From Pogonophryne albipinna (lineage: Eukaryota; Chordata; Actinopteri; Perciformes; Artedidraconidae), in the NCBI GenBank assembly GCA_028583405.1, contig CM053251.1, forward strand, positions 944,630-1,008,629: 64,000 nucleotides of DNA, in the 5' to 3' direction. This document shows, piece by piece, positions 61,071-64,000 of this stretch (position 1 is the stretch's first letter; every line of letters starts with the position of its first letter). Below the pieces are notes generated by a model that was given only the letters and a program-made list of their open reading frames with translations, was not told the origin of the DNA and did not search any database. The translations under genes were made by a program, and so were the position numbers.

Positions 61071-61910
61071 GAAATACAATTATGATACACTAACACTATA
61101 TTTACCACAGCTGACATTTAGCAAACTCCTGAATATTTGTGGTGCATTTCAGTTCCGATTTGGCAACATATAACTAATTAAAATGTATTTTATTGATGAA
61201 ATGCTTCCTTTAGAAACATAAGCAGTCATCATAACTGTGTCGCTTTTTCTTTTAGACACAATGAAATACTGTTTTGTTGGTCATTTATTATGACTACTCA
61301 ACCCACTTCAAACATCGACCACCAATAACATGTCCACTAGGCCATCTAAAGGTTGGCACATGAAGGAAGAGACACACACATTTGTGTCTTAAACTCAACT
61401 CCACAGCCTGTATGTGATAAGGATTCATGCAGAGTACTTTTTTTTAAAATATGACTCACACTGTAAAACACGACTCAGTCCGGTGGGACTCGAACTCACA
61501 ACCTTTGAATAACATCTCCTATGTCTGACTAGAAGTCCAATGCACATTCACACATTCTTTAAATACACTTTATTTACCACATCATACCTTGACCTGTCTG
61601 CCTGAAATCCCCCAGTTTGATGCAGTTCCACTGACTGACACTGGGGGCAGTAATGTGTTTATTAGGCATCTTTGACTTTGTTTTAAAAAGGAAAAGAAGA
61701 AGATTGCTAGCTAGCAAACACGAAATCCCTTCAAGTTAAACAGTGGAGGTTTAAAAGTGTTTACATTTACTTCCAATACTTTATGAAGTTGAAAACACAT
61801 ATTTTGGTGAAAACCACTTTCCTGAATAAAAAGCCATCTAACTAAATATCAAAATATCTTAACATGTTGTATACAGACATGAAGGGTTACCAGTAGATGA
61901 TCTTCTATAC
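61071..61910. other. pfkp intron 7 sequence without firm features
   Basis: A tRNA-like B-box in reverse (gggactcgaactcacaacc, about 61491) may be a SINE or tRNA remnant; no full cloverleaf. Confidence 0.4.
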
Positions 61911-62599
61911 ATGAGAGTAACACATGCCTCACTTCCGGGCAAAAAGTACGGCTCCGCCCACTTTTGGGGGAAAACAAAGCTGTCATTTGAACGGCGATCA
62001 ATACAAATTCTGACGTTTTTGCCAATCCGATCAGAAATGTAAGAAAACGGTGGATTTTTAGATCTTCAAAGAGCCCGATCACGAAGGCCAGTCAGGCAAA
62101 CAATTACATTAAATCATTGGCAATCGACGATCCGGCTCGATATATGGTTAAATATAGCAGTACGCGATCGATGTCCATAGATGAGAGTAACATCTACGTC
62201 ACTTTACGGCCCCGCCCACTTTTGGGGGAAACCAATGCTGTCATTTGAACGGCGATCGAGCCTGAAGCCACAGAGATCTTCTGTTACTGTCCTTTCGTCT
62301 TAGAGGAAGTACAGAAACACGTAACTCTGGATTAGTTTTGATGTTTGAGGTGCAATAAACGACACAGCAGCTTTTTGGCATGATAAAACTATTATTTCCC
62401 GTCTCGCTCATGAGAGGAACAGCCGGCGAAAATTACAGCCTCGCCTACTGATTTTAATTTAATCGAGACCGATTGTCGATTTCAAATGATTTCATGTAAT
62501 TGTTTGCCTGACTGGCCATCGTAATCGGGCTCTTTGAAGATCCAAAAATCCACGGTTTTCAAAAATGTCTGATCGGATTGGCAAAAACTTCAGAATTTG

Positions 62600-63872
62600 T
62601 AGGGATGCTCCGATCGCCAATTTCGGGGCCGATCGCCGGAATCAGTATCGGCCGATACCGATCGCCGATCCGATCAAGTGGGCGGGGCCTAAATGGAAGA
62701 TTTAAACATCACTTTAAATCTTCCATTTAAAGTGATGTTTAAAACTCAGTTAATGCTCATTCACTGGAGCTTCCACAAACAACAATCAACTTAATAATTA
62801 CATTCAAATGATGTACATTATTCAAGTTTACATTCACTTTGGATAATAACACGGGAGAAATCAGCGGCAGCGCTCTCTCCCTCTCATGACAGCCTGTCAG
62901 TATCTCATGCAGCTCACTGATCCAGTAATGAGTGACCCGACAGTGAAGAATAAATATATTTATAACTAGTTTAGCTTGTTCCAGAGGTAGTTCAAATAGC
63001 TAAGTAGGTCTAACGGCCCGTCTACACTACAGGCATCAAAAAATCTTGATGCTGGGCGGTGGGCGTGTCTGAAGCTTGGCGATTTTTTGCGAGCAACGCG
63101 ACCAACAACCAATCATATGAATCTCCCGACATACAAAGCAATAGCAATGTTAAAATGAAGTAAACTGGATATAAAATCCCCAAACAGGCGAAAACCTACC
63201 AGTTTCACCCACTGTCTCTGCCACCTCCCTCCATGCCTGGTTCCTCCGGTTTGTATCCCGGTAAATAGTTCTGGTCGTAAAGAACCGGGTGATTTGCTAC
63301 CGTAATTTCTCGTTTGGAATATGAGGAAATGAACTGCGGTCTGGCTCTCCCAGCTTGCACGCGGTTTGATTGGCTAGCGCTTGTACTGGCGGGAATTGCA
63401 TAAACGGGATTTGATTGGCTGATGCCAAGCATCGAGCCTCAAAAGTTGAACATTGTTCAACTTTTGATGCCGATAGATGCTCGTGATGCTCGCAAAGCCA
63501 TGCCATGCTCCCCACAATGCAGTTCGGCGAGGATGAAAAATTTTCTACGTCACCCCATTCAAATCAATGGGCGAAGCGTTGAAAGCATTTTTCGATGCCT
63601 GTAGTGTAGACGGGCCGTAACTCTTGTGTGTTTTGCTCCGCTCACCGGTCCGTCTCAGCGGGCGGAGCTGCAGGTATCTGCTTCACACACGTTGCATACC
63701 GCTATTTTACTGTCTTTTTCGGACACCTTAAAATAATGCCAGACCGGTGAAGCCATTTTGGCGAGCTTGTTTTGCCGCACACAGAGAAAAGTGTCATGTA
63801 TTTTACGTCATGCGATCGGCTCTCGCGATCGCATGACGTAAAATCGGTGACCGATCGATCGGAGCATCCCTA
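62600..63872. mobile_element. Non-autonomous hAT element C
   Basis: Ends TAGGGATGCTCCGATCG and CGATCGGAGCATCCCTA are perfect inverted repeats, flanked by the exact 8 bp duplication AGAATTTG (62592-62599, 63873-63880). Its interior is shared with elements A and B. Confidence 0.94.
63014..63617. mobile_element. Harbinger-type MITE nested in hAT element C
   Basis: Ends CGGCCCGTCTACACTACAGG and the exact inverse, with a 3 bp TAA duplication (63011-63013, 63618-63620). The empty site is preserved in element A (ggtctaactcttag near 1359), which confirms a clean insertion. Confidence 0.93.
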
Positions 63873-64000
63873 AGAATTTGTATTGACCGCCATTCAAATG
63901 ACAGCGTTTTTCCCCCCCAAAAGTGGGCCTTCCGTAATTTTCGCCCGGAAGTGACGTAGGTGTTACTCTCATATATAGCATGATCTAGCTTTCCGCAATA

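Larger units (their letters stand above)
61911..63972. mobile_element. Long-inverted-repeat element, split by a hAT insertion
   Basis: Left arm 61911-62130 starts ATGAGAGTAACAC. The right arm, in reverse, is 62480-62599 plus 63881-63972, ending GTGTTACTCTCAT-like (gtgttactctcat at 63960). Both arms hold cacttttggggg, ctgtcatttgaacg and gcctgactggcc segments. A third copy of the end lies inside at 62181-62260. No ORF. Confidence 0.78.

Noticed and set aside
61478..61535. Possible tRNA gene on the minus strand (gagttcgagtccc B-box)
   Set aside because: The T-stem has mismatches and no pairing acceptor stem or good A-box was found; more likely a SINE or tRNA remnant.

Overview
This window is vertebrate nuclear DNA, almost certainly from a ray-finned (teleost) fish. 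It holds two intron-split, highly conserved vertebrate genes on the + strand. They are surrounded by teleost-style repeats: very long GT/CA microsatellites, many hAT, TTAA and Harbinger-type miniature elements, a Rex1/CR1-like LINE and an L2/Maui-like LINE. There is no sign of bacterial, phage or viral gene organisation.

Region 1-29,260 is the 3' part of a nuclear receptor coactivator gene, best matched to ncoa2 (SRC-2/TIF2/GRIP1). Fourteen exons are seen, from the end of the PAS-B region (2833) to a short terminal exon ending in Phe-Cys-stop (25456). They cover the three nuclear-receptor boxes, the CBP/p300-binding AD1 segment, Gln-rich segments and the conserved C-terminus. The bHLH and PAS-A exons lie upstream of the window. 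A ~3.8 kb 3'UTR follows, ending near an AATAAA at 29235. Three small frame breaks in or beside homopolymers interrupt the reading frame while every splice site looks intact. These are probably assembly indels, but they need checking.

Region 29,260-34,270 is intergenic and mostly repeats. Region 34,271-64,000 is the 5' part of a second gene, pfkp (platelet-type 6-phosphofructokinase). Seven exons encode the first 256 residues, including the ATP-binding and catalytic motifs. Intron 1 is 16.7 kb and full of transposons, and the gene runs off the right edge.

The two genes are not known to act in one pathway beyond a general link to metabolism (NCOA2 is a transcriptional coactivator, PFKP a glycolytic enzyme). 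Nothing here shows co-regulation.

I found no new protein system. The most unusual features are repeat-based. Several miniature transposons have part of themselves amplified into tandem arrays inside introns. Transposons are nested up to three deep with readable target-site duplications. Two exons have a splice site fused directly to a GT microsatellite. The ncoa2 3'UTR holds a tandem repeat with inverted units that can fold into long hairpins.
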